Positions 41,041 to 49,340 of a DNA stretch of 64,000 bases are shown piece after piece. How positions within the stretch are numbered: the stretch's first letter is position 1; each line of letters starts with the position of its first letter. The notes beneath the pieces were generated by a model that worked only from the letters and a program-made list of their open reading frames with translations, ran no database searches and had not been told where the DNA came from. The stretch spans positions 310,001 through 374,000 of the forward strand of contig JAGADF010000009.1 of the NCBI GenBank assembly GCA_017613735.1. Reading direction: 5' to 3'. The position numbers and the translations under genes are program-made. This DNA comes from Clostridia bacterium (lineage in GTDB: Bacteria; Bacillota; Clostridia; Oscillospirales; Acutalibacteraceae).

Positions 41041-42513
41041 TTATTCATAAGAGGTAATTAATTCTGCAATGCTTTTAAAAATCGGCGCGCAATCGGAAGA
41101 ACCGCTGACGCCGTCTTCTTTTATTATGACGACTACATACTTCGGCGTATCGGCGGGAAACATACCTATAAACCAGGAATGAGTAATCTCTTTCCCGTTT
41201 CTGTACCATCCGCTCTGGGCAGTCGCCGTTTTCCCTACTGCGGTTGTATTACGCGGCATGGCGTTCTTTCCGCTACCGTCTGAAACTGCCTTTTCAAGCG
41301 CTCTGAGAACGGTTTTTGCGGTTTTTTCCGAAACTACTCTTCTTGAGGGCAAAGGCGAAACTCTTTTAAATTCGGTTTTGTTTTCGTCAACCATTGATTT
41401 AATAACAAGCGGCTGATTGTAAACACCGTAATTACCTATCGCGGCGTAAGCGGCAGCCATCTGCAAAGGCGAAGCCATAAGAGTTCCCTGACCGAAGGAA
41501 AAGTTAGCCTTTTCCCCTTTCGTCATTTCTTCTTTCAAAGGCAGTTTCCCCGAATCCGAATAAATGCCGTCGGCAATTTCAGTCCTTGAGCCGAAGCCGA
41601 ATTTTTCGGCGATATTCAAAAGAAATCCGCCGTCAATATCTTCAGTAAGATTAATATAAAAAGTGTTGCACGAATCCGCCGTAGCCGAAAACAAATCGAC
41701 ATTCCCGTGACCGTCTTTTTTATGACATTCAAATTCAGTATCGGATATTTTTATTTTACCCGTACAGTTGTATTTATCTTCAGGATTAACTCCGTATTCA
41801 AGCGCCGCGCAGGCAATTACGGGTTTAAAAACCGAACCGACCGAGTACTCGGTCAGAGCTCTGTTTATAAGCGGTGAATTATCGTCTTTAATCGCCTTAT
41901 CAATCTCGTTGCAATTATAATCGGGTCTTGATACCATAGCAAGAATATTCGCCGTTTTAACGTCCATAACTACCGCGGCTCCGACTTTAAGGTTGCCGTC
42001 GTCAAGGCATTTTTCGGTGATATACTGAATATTTTTGTCAACAGTCAGTACAATACCGCCCGCCGAAAGATAATTCGTGTTTTTAACCTTGCCGAGTTGA
42101 CCAATAATTCTGTCGTTTGCAGAAATATTATAGCTTACGCTTAGGTTACCGCTGTAATATAAAAGAATATCGTCATAACTCTTTTCGATTCCGCATACCG
42201 CGTTCTGCCCGCTGTCAAGATAACCTATTAAATGACCGCAAAGCCGTTTATCGCCGTAGCGTTCAACAGTAATTTCCCTTGAGGTTGTTTTGTCATTTAT
42301 TAAATATTCCATGTTGTAGATTTTTTCATTTACAAGCGGATTCAGATTACGGTCGTATATATAACCTCTTGAAACACAAAGGATTTTTGTTCTTGAGCTT
42401 TTAACGGATGAAACGGATTTTGAAAAAGCGTTTTCAATACCGTAAAGTCCGCTTATCAGAAGTCCGATTATTAAAGCGAAAACACCGAATAAAAATGCCC
42501 CTCTCTTATACAT
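41041..42513 (-). CDS. Penicillin-binding transpeptidase (class B type)
   Basis: The 490-residue protein has an N-terminal membrane helix (about 7-25), a short dimerisation-like region and a transpeptidase domain. Active-site motifs are SVFK (Ser227 to Lys230), SCN (281-283) and KTA (428-430) in place of KTG. It crosslinks peptidoglycan outside the membrane. Neighbouring mltG and CotF-like genes leave open a division or sporulation role. Its ribosome site GAGGTG is inside the 3' arm of the upstream terminator. Confidence 0.88.
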   Translation of the reverse strand: MYKRGAFLFGVFALIIGLLISGLYGIENAFSKSVSSVKSSRTKILCVSRGYIYDRNLNPLVNEKIYNMEYLINDKTTSREITVERYGDKRLCGHLIGYLDSGQNAVCGIEKSYDDILLYYSGNLSVSYNISANDRIIGQLGKVKNTNYLSAGGIVLTVDKNIQYITEKCLDDGNLKVGAAVVMDVKTANILAMVSRPDYNCNEIDKAIKDDNSPLINRALTEYSVGSVFKPVIACAALEYGVNPEDKYNCTGKIKISDTEFECHKKDGHGNVDLFSATADSCNTFYINLTEDIDGGFLLNIAEKFGFGSRTEIADGIYSDSGKLPLKEEMTKGEKANFSFGQGTLMASPLQMAAAYAAIGNYGVYNQPLVIKSMVDENKTEFKRVSPLPSRRVVSEKTAKTVLRALEKAVSDGSGKNAMPRNTTAVGKTATAQSGWYRNGKEITHSWFIGMFPADTPKYVVVIIKEDGVSGSSDCAPIFKSIAELITSYE

Positions 42514-42547
42514 AAAAACACCTCGGTTTATTATTTACCGAGGCGTT
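42514..42547 (-). terminator. Terminator after the U32 gene, carrying the PBP ribosome site
   Basis: An 11-bp stem (42547-42537 with 42527-42517, one G-T) and a 9-nt loop are followed by TTT. The PBP start codon at 42513 comes right after the T-run, and GAGGTG (42524-42519) is in the stem. Confidence 0.75.
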
Positions 42548-42551
42548 GTTT

Positions 42552-43793
42552 TTATTTCTTTTCTTTTCGCAGAAGCGAGCCTTTTATAAATGATTTATCA
42601 CATTTTATTTTAATAATCTCCATAGGGTGCGGAGCTTCGGTTATTTTTTCGCCGTTCTGATTAATCATTTCCGAAACAGTAATTTTAACGGGTTCTTTTC
42701 CCGGCTCAATTACTTCAAGTTCATCCCCGAGAACGAATTTATTTCTCTGTCCGACGGTAATATATTCGCCGTCGCTTTCTAAAAGAACGGCCGCGACATC
42801 CCATTCGCGTTTATAACCGCCGTCATAGAAAATCTGAGCGTCTTCGGAGGGAGAACCGAAATAGAAACCGGTACAGTATTCTCTGTAACTGACTTTTTTT
42901 GTTTCATCCTTAATCCAGTCGGAAACGGCATAGTTTTCATTTTCCGAAGAGAAATACTCGTCAATGGCGGCTCTGTAAGCGTTGGTTATAACCGCCGCGT
43001 AATAAGAAGACTTTGCCCTGCCCTCAATCTTAAAGCTGTCAATACCCGCGTTAACAAGCTCGGGAATATGTTCAATCATACACATATCGCGGGAATTTAA
43101 AATATAAGTGCCGTCCTTGCCGTCTTCAATAGGAAAATACATACCCTCGCGCGTCTTTTCCATAAGCGCGTATTCCCAGCGACAGGGCTGAGCGCATTCT
43201 CCCCTGTTAGCGTCGCGTCCGGTGAGATAATTTGAAAGCAGGCACCTGCCTGAAAACGAAACACACATTGCGCCGTGAACAAAAGCTTCAATTTCAAGCT
43301 CTTTAGGCTTTTTAGCCGAGATTTCGGCTATTTCGTCAATAGAAAGCTCCCTTGCAAGAACTACTCTTGACGCGCCGAGATTATAAAAGCTCTCGGCTGT
43401 ATGATAATTAACAATGCCCGCCTGAGTTGAAATATGAACGGGAATTGACGGAGCGTATTTTTTACATAAATCAAGCACGCCTATATCAGCTACTATCAAC
43501 GCGTCAACGCCTATTGAAGTCCATTTTTCAAGATAATCACGAAGTGAAGAAATCTCGTTGTTTCTCGGAAGAGTATTGCAGGTCAGATAAACCCTGACGC
43601 CCTTTTCATGACATTTTTTAACGGCTTGTTCAAGGCTTTTGCCGCTGAAATTAGGAGCGGCGGCGCGCATTGTAAACATATCCGAACCGAGATAAACCGC
43701 GTCCGCGCCATACATAAGACAGGCGTCAAGTCTCTCCGCGTCTCCCGCGGGACAAAGCAATTCAGGCTTAATTAAATCAGTCTTTCTTTGCAC
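42552..43793 (-). CDS. Peptidase U32 family protein (TrhP/RlhA-like RNA hydroxylation)
   Basis: The 413-residue protein begins ELLCPAGDAERLDACLMYGADAVYLG, the U32 signature. It holds a cysteine set (Cys177, 184, 200, 204 in CVSFSGRC ... GECAQPC) that could bind an Fe-S cluster. Family members once called collagenases are now linked to RNA hydroxylation: TrhP for 5-hydroxyuridine in tRNA, RlhA in 23S rRNA. In B. subtilis mltG (yrrL) lies near the U32 genes yrrN/yrrO, as here. It overlaps mltG by 17 nt. Confidence 0.88.
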   Translation of the reverse strand: MQRKTDLIKPELLCPAGDAERLDACLMYGADAVYLGSDMFTMRAAAPNFSGKSLEQAVKKCHEKGVRVYLTCNTLPRNNEISSLRDYLEKWTSIGVDALIVADIGVLDLCKKYAPSIPVHISTQAGIVNYHTAESFYNLGASRVVLARELSIDEIAEISAKKPKELEIEAFVHGAMCVSFSGRCLLSNYLTGRDANRGECAQPCRWEYALMEKTREGMYFPIEDGKDGTYILNSRDMCMIEHIPELVNAGIDSFKIEGRAKSSYYAAVITNAYRAAIDEYFSSENENYAVSDWIKDETKKVSYREYCTGFYFGSPSEDAQIFYDGGYKREWDVAAVLLESDGEYITVGQRNKFVLGDELEVIEPGKEPVKITVSEMINQNGEKITEAPHPMEIIKIKCDKSFIKGSLLRKEKK

Positions 43794-45447
43794 TCTTGTT
43801 TACCTCGTTGATTTCAATAAGATTCTTATTGTGGTCGGATTCGTTTGACGCAAGATAAATCTTGTTATTATTGTCATGAGCGAAGAAATAATACTTCGTT
43901 TCATTCGGATTGAGAGCCGCGTTAATTGCGTCATCGCCCGGATTACAGATAGCGCCGATGGGAAGTCCAATGCAGTCATTCGTGTTGTATCTGTTGTTTA
44001 GAGCCATGGCGAGCGACCTGTCAGCAGTATTTTTTTCAATAAAGTTTTTGACGTAATACTGAGTGCAGTCGCATTTAAGAGTCGGGAAAAGTGCGCTGTA
44101 ATTAAGTCTGTTATGGATTACCGAAGATACGTCGGGCATCTGCTCCGCGCCGTAAGCCTCCTTCTGAATAATCGAAGCGAGAGTGATAACCTCATCCATC
44201 GACATATTTATCTTTTTGGCTTTCTCCTGATATTCTTCAGTCCATTTTTCCTTAAAGTTGTCAAGAAATTTACGGATTACCGCTGCCGGGTTTTCACCGA
44301 CATAGAAATCATAGGTATCGGGATAGAGATAACCCTCGACATAAATGTATCTCTGGTCTTTATCTTTTATAGAAGCGAGGAAATCGTATTCCTTTGAAAA
44401 ATCGACGTCTCTTAATGTCTGCTTGAACAATGCAGTAGAACAAACCTCGTATTTTTCAAGTTTTGCCATAATCTGGTCAACGTTATAGCCTTCGGGGAAG
44501 GTAAGTCTTACCTCCTCGCCGGTTACCTGAGCGGATTTAAACTGAAGAAGCATTCCCTCAAGTCCCATAGATTCGGTAACATAGTAGATACCGGGAATAT
44601 AGTTGTCGCTCCTGAAATGCTGAACCTTAGCGATTATATTGCAGAAAATACTGTTTTTAATAAGTCCCTGCTTATCGAGAATACGGATTACGCTGCTTGT
44701 AGAAGCGTCCGCGGGAATTGTAACGGTATAAATCTTTTCTGAATCCCTGCCGATAGCTAAAATATCATTGATACAGCTTATAGCGACAAACGAAATGATT
44801 ACGGCGAGAACTACGCAAATGCCTACTGCCATAACGCCTCTCTTACGGTATTTCTTCTTAAGAGCTTTAACGCCCGACGAAGCCATTGACTTGATATTTG
44901 ACTTACGGTTTTTACCGGATTTCGAAAAAGCGATTTCTTTTGTTGCTTCTTCATCATCGGCTCCGTTATTAACGGGCTGAACTCTGTCAGACGCCTTTTG
45001 AGGAAGACTGACGGCAGCGCCCTTATTAAACTTGCGTTTAAGTCTTATTCCCGCGGCTTTAACTACCATAGCGGGAGTAATCTTTCCGTTTTCGGCGACT
45101 GCAGCCGCGCCCGCAGCAGTACCTTCGGCAACATTAATCGGAATCTGTTTCGTGTGCTTTTTAGCCTTTTTCTTTTCAGCGGGCTTCTTATCTTCGGCGG
45201 GCTCTTCCTTGGGACGAAGCGGCGTATGGTTTGCAAAATAAATCTCGCCGTTATACGCCGGGATATAACCCTCCTCATCGTCAACAAAATCCTTGCTGCG
45301 ATCTATATGTACGCTGAAGCTGTCCTTATAGGAATTGCTCTGCACATTATTCTTTTTGTTCTGATTGCCTGCATTCTTTAATTCGTTATCGAGATTTCTG
45401 TCAAAATTCTTGAGGAAATCATCAATATTATAATCGTTATTACTCAC
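43777..45447 (-). CDS. mltG: Endolytic murein transglycosylase MltG
   Basis: The 556-residue protein has an unusually long, charged and alanine-rich cytoplasmic N-terminus (residues 1-203). One membrane helix (about 204-225) and a YceG domain follow, with the catalytic glutamate in IIQKEAYG (Glu430). It cuts nascent glycan strands and terminates polymerisation. The start is GTG at 45447 after GGGAGGG. Family members are often 350-380 residues; the extra length is the cytoplasmic tail. Confidence 0.93.
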   Translation of the reverse strand: MSNNDYNIDDFLKNFDRNLDNELKNAGNQNKKNNVQSNSYKDSFSVHIDRSKDFVDDEEGYIPAYNGEIYFANHTPLRPKEEPAEDKKPAEKKKAKKHTKQIPINVAEGTAAGAAAVAENGKITPAMVVKAAGIRLKRKFNKGAAVSLPQKASDRVQPVNNGADDEEATKEIAFSKSGKNRKSNIKSMASSGVKALKKKYRKRGVMAVGICVVLAVIISFVAISCINDILAIGRDSEKIYTVTIPADASTSSVIRILDKQGLIKNSIFCNIIAKVQHFRSDNYIPGIYYVTESMGLEGMLLQFKSAQVTGEEVRLTFPEGYNVDQIMAKLEKYEVCSTALFKQTLRDVDFSKEYDFLASIKDKDQRYIYVEGYLYPDTYDFYVGENPAAVIRKFLDNFKEKWTEEYQEKAKKINMSMDEVITLASIIQKEAYGAEQMPDVSSVIHNRLNYSALFPTLKCDCTQYYVKNFIEKNTADRSLAMALNNRYNTNDCIGLPIGAICNPGDDAINAALNPNETKYYFFAHDNNNKIYLASNESDHNKNLIEINEVNKSAKKD

Positions 45448-45472
45448 GGCAATCCCTCCCCTTAATGGAATA

Positions 45473-46012
45473 CTAATCGGTCAATACTTTATCAACCGCT
45501 ATATCAAAGCCCTCAACGGGTAAATCGTCAACTAAAAAATCCTTATAACAAAGTCCGACTGTTTTAACGCTGTTTTCGGAAAGGAATCTGTCAAAATAAC
45601 CCCTTCCGTAACCCAGACGGTGACCTTTTTTATCAAAGGCAAGACCGGGCACGATACACAAACCGTTCTGAATATCAACAACTTCGCTGCAAAAAACCGT
45701 AGGCTCAAGTATATTGAAATTGCCTTTTTCAAGGTCGTTAAGCGAGCTGATACGATAATACTTCATATAATTTGAATTCTTATCGCACCGCGGAACGGCA
45801 ACGGTTTTGCCCTTCATCAGAGCATATTCAATGACGCTTTTTGTGTCGACCTCGATTCTCGTTGAAACATAGGTGAGAATGCAGTCGCTGTTTTTAAACA
45901 AATCAAGATTAACAAGCTTATTGAATATTATCTCGTCAGCTTTGAATTTTTGTTCCTCGGAAAGCTCTATTTTTTTGTGAATATAAAACTCTCTTAATTC
46001 CTGTTTTGTCAT
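45473..46012 (-). CDS. 5-formyltetrahydrofolate cyclo-ligase
   Basis: The 179-residue enzyme converts 5-formyltetrahydrofolate to 5,10-methenyltetrahydrofolate with ATP. The hallmark VPGLAFDKKGHRLGYGRGYFD is split by no gaps; its GYGRGYFD core is near residue 133. An N-terminal basic helix (LREFYIHKKIELS) is typical. It starts one base after the DJ-1 gene. Confidence 0.93.
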   Translation of the reverse strand: MTKQELREFYIHKKIELSEEQKFKADEIIFNKLVNLDLFKNSDCILTYVSTRIEVDTKSVIEYALMKGKTVAVPRCDKNSNYMKYYRISSLNDLEKGNFNILEPTVFCSEVVDIQNGLCIVPGLAFDKKGHRLGYGRGYFDRFLSENSVKTVGLCYKDFLVDDLPVEGFDIAVDKVLTD

Positions 46013-46013
46013 A

Positions 46014-46556
46014 TCACTTTGACTGAATGGACTTTCTTATTGATTCCGAAAGCTGTTTATCTCTCAAATATGAGACAATTTCAAGACCGAAATCAACAGC
46101 AACGCCCATACCCTTTGCAGTTATTATATTTGAATCTTTTTCCACAAATCCGCCCGTATAATCCGCGCCGTAAAGATACTCTTCAAATCCGGGGAAACAA
46201 GTGGCTTTTTTATCTTTAAGAAAACCTTTTTTGCCAAGCACGGAAGGCGCCGCGCATATAGCGGCGATGAGGAGCTTCTTTTCGTCCGCAAATTCAAGAA
46301 ATGAATGAACCGTCGCGCTGTTATCAAGGTTTATCGTTCCGGGCATACCGCCGGGAAGAACAATAGCCTCAATATCATCCATAAGACCGATTTCATTTTC
46401 TTCCTTATCGCAGGTAACGGTAATACCGTTTGAGCTTTTAACTGCTTTGCCGCCGATACCTACGGTTGCGGTTTCAATCTTCGCGCGCCTTAAAACGTCA
46501 ACCACAGCAAGAGCTTCGACAATTTCAAAGCCTTCGGCAAGAAAAACATATACCAT
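46014..46556 (-). CDS. DJ-1/PfpI family protein
   Basis: The 180-residue protein has the nucleophile-elbow cysteine in AAICAAPSVLG (Cys101), the FEIVEALAVVD start and VLPGGMPG. The family includes deglycase/glyoxalase-like and stress-protection proteins; older names mention thiazole synthesis (ThiJ). The ATG at 46556 is 8 nt after GGAG. A GTG at 46565 overlaps the upstream GNAT gene and is less likely. Confidence 0.9.
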   Translation of the reverse strand: MVYVFLAEGFEIVEALAVVDVLRRAKIETATVGIGGKAVKSSNGITVTCDKEENEIGLMDDIEAIVLPGGMPGTINLDNSATVHSFLEFADEKKLLIAAICAAPSVLGKKGFLKDKKATCFPGFEEYLYGADYTGGFVEKDSNIITAKGMGVAVDFGLEIVSYLRDKQLSESIRKSIQSK

Positions 46557-46561
46557 TTTTA

Positions 46562-47380
46562 TCACTCCATTTTAAAACCGAGATATATTCGTGTATTGTC
46601 AAAACCGGTATTATCAAGGCATCTGATAACACCTGTAAGTTTATCGTTATTATCTGAGCAGTAATCAATTCTGAACTGATTTACGTCAGTTTCATTTTTC
46701 AGAAAGTAAAACAAATCGTTTTTGCCTTTTTCATCCGAAAAGAAACAGTCGCAGACGTGAAATGTTTCATCTTCCTGACAGCACATACAGTAAAAATTAT
46801 CGTTATAAGCCGTAGAATACTCTTTCCCGTCGGCAAGAGAAACAAACCTGTCCGTAAAACCGACAAAGCATTTATCGAAAAGAAGTCTGTTTCTGTTTTC
46901 GTTAAACAGTTTGGTATCGGAATTAAGATAATATTCACAAGGTTTCGTATCTTTTTCAAACTCTTCGCGTTTAATATCAAACGAAGAACAGTAAACTCCG
47001 TCGGTAAAACCGCATCTACGGTAAAAATCGAAAAGCTTTTCATCGGACGGAACACAGAGAATAAGCTTCGTACCGACCGCTTTTTCCCTTTCGCATGCCT
47101 CGTTAATAAGCGCAGTCATAATTCCCCTGTGCCGGTATTCGGGCTCGGTACATACGGCGTACATATACTTAGCTTTATATTCTTTCCCCGAATTATAAAC
47201 AATGCAGGGCATCATCTGCAGGCACGCCCGAACTCTATCGCCGTCTTTTGAAATATAGCAGTCGTCTGTCGAAAAGCATTTTTCAAAGTATGAATTGATA
47301 CTTTCGTCAGTATCTGAAAAGGAAACTTTCCAAATCTTTTTAATTTGGGGAATATCGGTTTTTTCGGGATGAATAATCAC
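46562..47380 (-). CDS. GNAT family N-acetyltransferase
   Basis: The 272-residue protein has an N-terminal GNAT domain with the acetyl-CoA loop EPEYRHRGIMTALI near residue 80. A C-terminal extension of about 120 residues has no motif I recognise. The substrate is unknown. It overlaps the upstream DUF2156 gene by 4 nt and so is translated together with it; both have acyltransferase-type folds. Confidence 0.85.
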   Translation of the reverse strand: MIIHPEKTDIPQIKKIWKVSFSDTDESINSYFEKCFSTDDCYISKDGDRVRACLQMMPCIVYNSGKEYKAKYMYAVCTEPEYRHRGIMTALINEACEREKAVGTKLILCVPSDEKLFDFYRRCGFTDGVYCSSFDIKREEFEKDTKPCEYYLNSDTKLFNENRNRLLFDKCFVGFTDRFVSLADGKEYSTAYNDNFYCMCCQEDETFHVCDCFFSDEKGKNDLFYFLKNETDVNQFRIDYCSDNNDKLTGVIRCLDNTGFDNTRIYLGFKME

Positions 47381-48261
47381 TTTAAAGCCCTCGCAAAATA
47401 GCTTTCCATAAGAAATGCGGGATGATAACTCATTTTAGCTTGTCTCAGTCCCTCGCTTCCGGTATCTTCTTCACGGTTTACGTACTTATAAGACGAAAGC
47501 TCATTTTCGGCAAACTGCTGATTGATAAGCGGGTAAGCGCCGCGTAAATCCGCATTCGCTTTTTCAATATGAGTACAGAACATTTCGTCGTTCATTCTTT
47601 CACCGAGAGTGTAGGCTTCGATTTTACCGTTTACTCTTAAAATCCCGCCCTTAAATCCAAGCTCGGAAAAATTGTCAAGAGCAAGCTGTATAGCCTTGTT
47701 TTCATCCGAAAGCTCTTCGGGATTTTTCTCGCCGTTATGTCTTTCCCACTGGGAATTGAACAGACGGCATTCCTCGATATTGGAATCGTTTATGCTTTCA
47801 TATTCCCAGGAATTATTGCTTTTAAGATACGAAATATGATTGCGTTTCTGATGATACTTTCTGCCCGAAAGGTTAATTAAATCCTCGGTCTTATATACAT
47901 AATCAAAGAAATCGCGCATTTCGGAAAACTCGAATGTATCGGGGAACAGTTTTTCAAGAAGCTCCTTTTCATTCTTCGAAAGAGCGTAAATCCTTAAAGC
48001 CTGAGAGTGTTTTTTTGAGTTTTCAAAAAGCAGTTCAATAAGGGCGAAAAGATTTTCCGAATCGGAAAACGAATAGGAATATTCGCCGTCAACCTTATAA
48101 CGAAGAACAAGAGTATTATTGAACGAAGCTATTTCGGTATTATAAATATCGGACCAGATAAATATATTCCCGAAACAGAATTCACAGCCCTTTGAAGAAT
48201 TCCGGAGCAAAGCGTCAACCCATTTTTTATCGGCTAACACGGGTTTCTTAAATTCCAACAA
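47377..48261 (-). CDS. DUF2156 (lysylphosphatidylglycerol-synthetase-like) protein
   Basis: The 294-residue protein shows the duplicated GNAT-like fold of DUF2156, including KGCEFCFGNIFIW near the N-terminus. The second half contains RNHISYL and YPLINQQFAE. The related domain in MprF transfers aminoacyl groups to phosphatidylglycerol, but this stand-alone form lacks membrane helices and its role is not known. It overlaps tmk by 14 nt. Confidence 0.82.
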   Translation of the reverse strand: MLEFKKPVLADKKWVDALLRNSSKGCEFCFGNIFIWSDIYNTEIASFNNTLVLRYKVDGEYSYSFSDSENLFALIELLFENSKKHSQALRIYALSKNEKELLEKLFPDTFEFSEMRDFFDYVYKTEDLINLSGRKYHQKRNHISYLKSNNSWEYESINDSNIEECRLFNSQWERHNGEKNPEELSDENKAIQLALDNFSELGFKGGILRVNGKIEAYTLGERMNDEMFCTHIEKANADLRGAYPLINQQFAENELSSYKYVNREEDTGSEGLRQAKMSYHPAFLMESYFARALK

Positions 48262-48919
48262 TTCCTTTTATCTCCTTAAAAATATCAGAATTAATATCTT
48301 CAATGGCTCTCGGATTGTTGCCGTCTGAACACTTAACAACATACCAGCCGAGCCTGTCCGCGGCGTAAAGCGCGGATTCGTGGCAGGCGTTAAGGTAAGC
48401 CACATTTGCTTCGTGAACGTCCTTTTTGTTTTCGTCGCCGGAATATCTTTCGGTCATAAGGCGCTGAGAAACGTCAACGGGCATATCAAGAAAAACTACA
48501 ATATCGGGCTTCGGAATACCGACCTTATTGTATTCAATATCTTCAAGCCAGTTAAGATATTCGTCCCATTTGTCTTTGGGAAGCTTTACCATCTGATGAA
48601 CCGCGTTTGAGGTAGTATATCTGTCGGCAAGAATAATAGAACCGTTGAGATAATCCTCTTTCCAGACCTTTGTAAAATTGGCGTAGCGGTCTACCGTATA
48701 GAAAAGCGAGGTCGCATAAGTGTTAACGTCATTCGGGTCAGTGCCGAATTCGCCCGCAAGATACATTCTTACAAGCGCGCTTGAATCGCTTTCATAATCG
48801 GGCAGTTTTATCTGCTTTAGGGTTTTACCCGACTGTTCAATTTTCTCTTTAATCAGAGCTGTCTGGGTTGATTTTCCGCTCCCGTCGAGCCCCTCAATAA
48901 CGATTAATTTGCCGTTCAT
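48248..48919 (-). CDS. tmk: Thymidylate kinase
   Basis: The 223-residue P-loop kinase phosphorylates dTMP to dTDP. It has GLDGSGKST (residues 10-18), the DR motif (ADRYTTSNAVHQ) and a lid region (TERYSGDENKKD). It heads a minus-strand operon running through DUF2156, GNAT, DJ-1, the folate ligase, mltG and U32. The lid resembles the subgroup found in clostridia, slightly longer than the E. coli enzyme. Confidence 0.92.
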   Translation of the reverse strand: MNGKLIVIEGLDGSGKSTQTALIKEKIEQSGKTLKQIKLPDYESDSSALVRMYLAGEFGTDPNDVNTYATSLFYTVDRYANFTKVWKEDYLNGSIILADRYTTSNAVHQMVKLPKDKWDEYLNWLEDIEYNKVGIPKPDIVVFLDMPVDVSQRLMTERYSGDENKKDVHEANVAYLNACHESALYAADRLGWYVVKCSDGNNPRAIEDINSDIFKEIKGIVGI

Positions 48920-48946
48920 ACATACTCACCCATTCTTTATCACTTT

Positions 48947-48975
48947 ATTATATCAAATAATACTCTATATTTCAA
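48947..48975 (-). promoter_or_regulatory. Promoter of the tmk operon
   Basis: TTGAAA (48975-48970) and TATAAT (48952-48947) on the minus strand are 17 bp apart, 28 nt from the tmk start. Confidence 0.75.
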
Positions 48976-48987
48976 TATATAAAAAAT

Positions 48988-49034
48988 AAAAAGCAGTCCG
49001 TAAGACTGCTTTTTTATGGAGCGGGTGATGGGAA
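48988..49034. repeat. Duplicated terminator plus tRNA-Gly 3' end (unit 1)
   Basis: An 11-bp hairpin (48988-48998 with 49004-49014) and then an 18-nt copy of the tRNA-Gly 3' end (49017-49034) repeat the arrangement at 49161-49205. The copy breaks off in the T-arm. This is a truncated tRNA remnant or an attachment-site duplication, not a functional tRNA. Confidence 0.75.
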
Positions 49035-49160
49035 ACCGAAGCTTCGCTTCGTTTATTTGCTTCGCAAATCTTCGTATTTTTTGTCCGTCTCGCTCTGACT
49101 GACGTCAAACCGCTCGACATGGACTGTTATGGGTTCGATTCCCATAAAAGATTCAAAATA
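49035..49160. other. Small-hairpin segment between the two tRNA-Gly repeat units
   Basis: About 126 nt hold two adjacent short hairpins with TTC loops (CGAAGC/GCTTCG and ATTTGC/GCAAAT). A perfect 7-bp hairpin (49127-49147) also occurs, whose loop and stem look like a tRNA T-arm in the opposite orientation to tRNA-Gly. No gene is visible. Confidence 0.55.
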
Positions 49161-49186
49161 AAAAAGCAGCCGTATGACTGCTTTTT
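49161..49186 (-). terminator. Terminator of tRNA-Gly
   Basis: A 9-bp stem AAAAAGCAG/CTGCTTTTT (49186-49178 with 49169-49161) is followed on the minus strand by TATTTTG. It lies 1 nt after the encoded CCA. Confidence 0.75.
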
Positions 49187-49187
49187 A

Positions 49188-49262
49188 TGGAGCGGGTGAT
49201 GGGAATCGAACCCACACGACCAGCTTGGAAGGCTGGGATTCTAGCCATTGAACTACACCCGC
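49188..49262 (-). tRNA. tRNA-Gly (anticodon TCC), CCA encoded
   Basis: The minus strand folds as a 75-nt cloverleaf. The acceptor stem GCGGGTG pairs with CACCCGC, the anticodon loop is CTTCCAA (anticodon at 49229-49227), and the T-loop TTCGATT is closed by a GTGGG/CCCAT stem. The discriminator T and CCA are genomic. Its 3' end is duplicated about 170 nt away. Confidence 0.96.
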
Positions 49263-49284
49263 ATATTAACTTGCAACGGTGGAT

Positions 49285-49313
49285 ATTTTAGCATACCCAC
49301 CGCTGAAAGTCAA
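49285..49313 (-). promoter_or_regulatory. Promoter of tRNA-Gly
   Basis: TTGACT (49313-49308) and TAAAAT (49290-49285) on the minus strand are 17 bp apart. An inverted repeat CGGTGG/CCACCG flanks the -10 box. The promoter lies between clpE and the tRNA. Confidence 0.7.
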
Positions 49314-49340
49314 TAGAATTTAATTACTATTTATATAAAA

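Noticed and set aside
47377-48248. tmk-DUF2156-GNAT as a specialised lipid aminoacylation system
   Set aside because: Overlapping genes show co-expression only; neither protein has the membrane part of MprF, and tmk is a housekeeping kinase.
49017-49034. Second tRNA gene
   Set aside because: Only the acceptor and part of the T-arm are present; no anticodon arm follows.
49127-49147. tRNA or tmRNA 3' part on the plus strand
   Set aside because: The T-arm-like hairpin has no acceptor stem, CCA or tag sequence around it.
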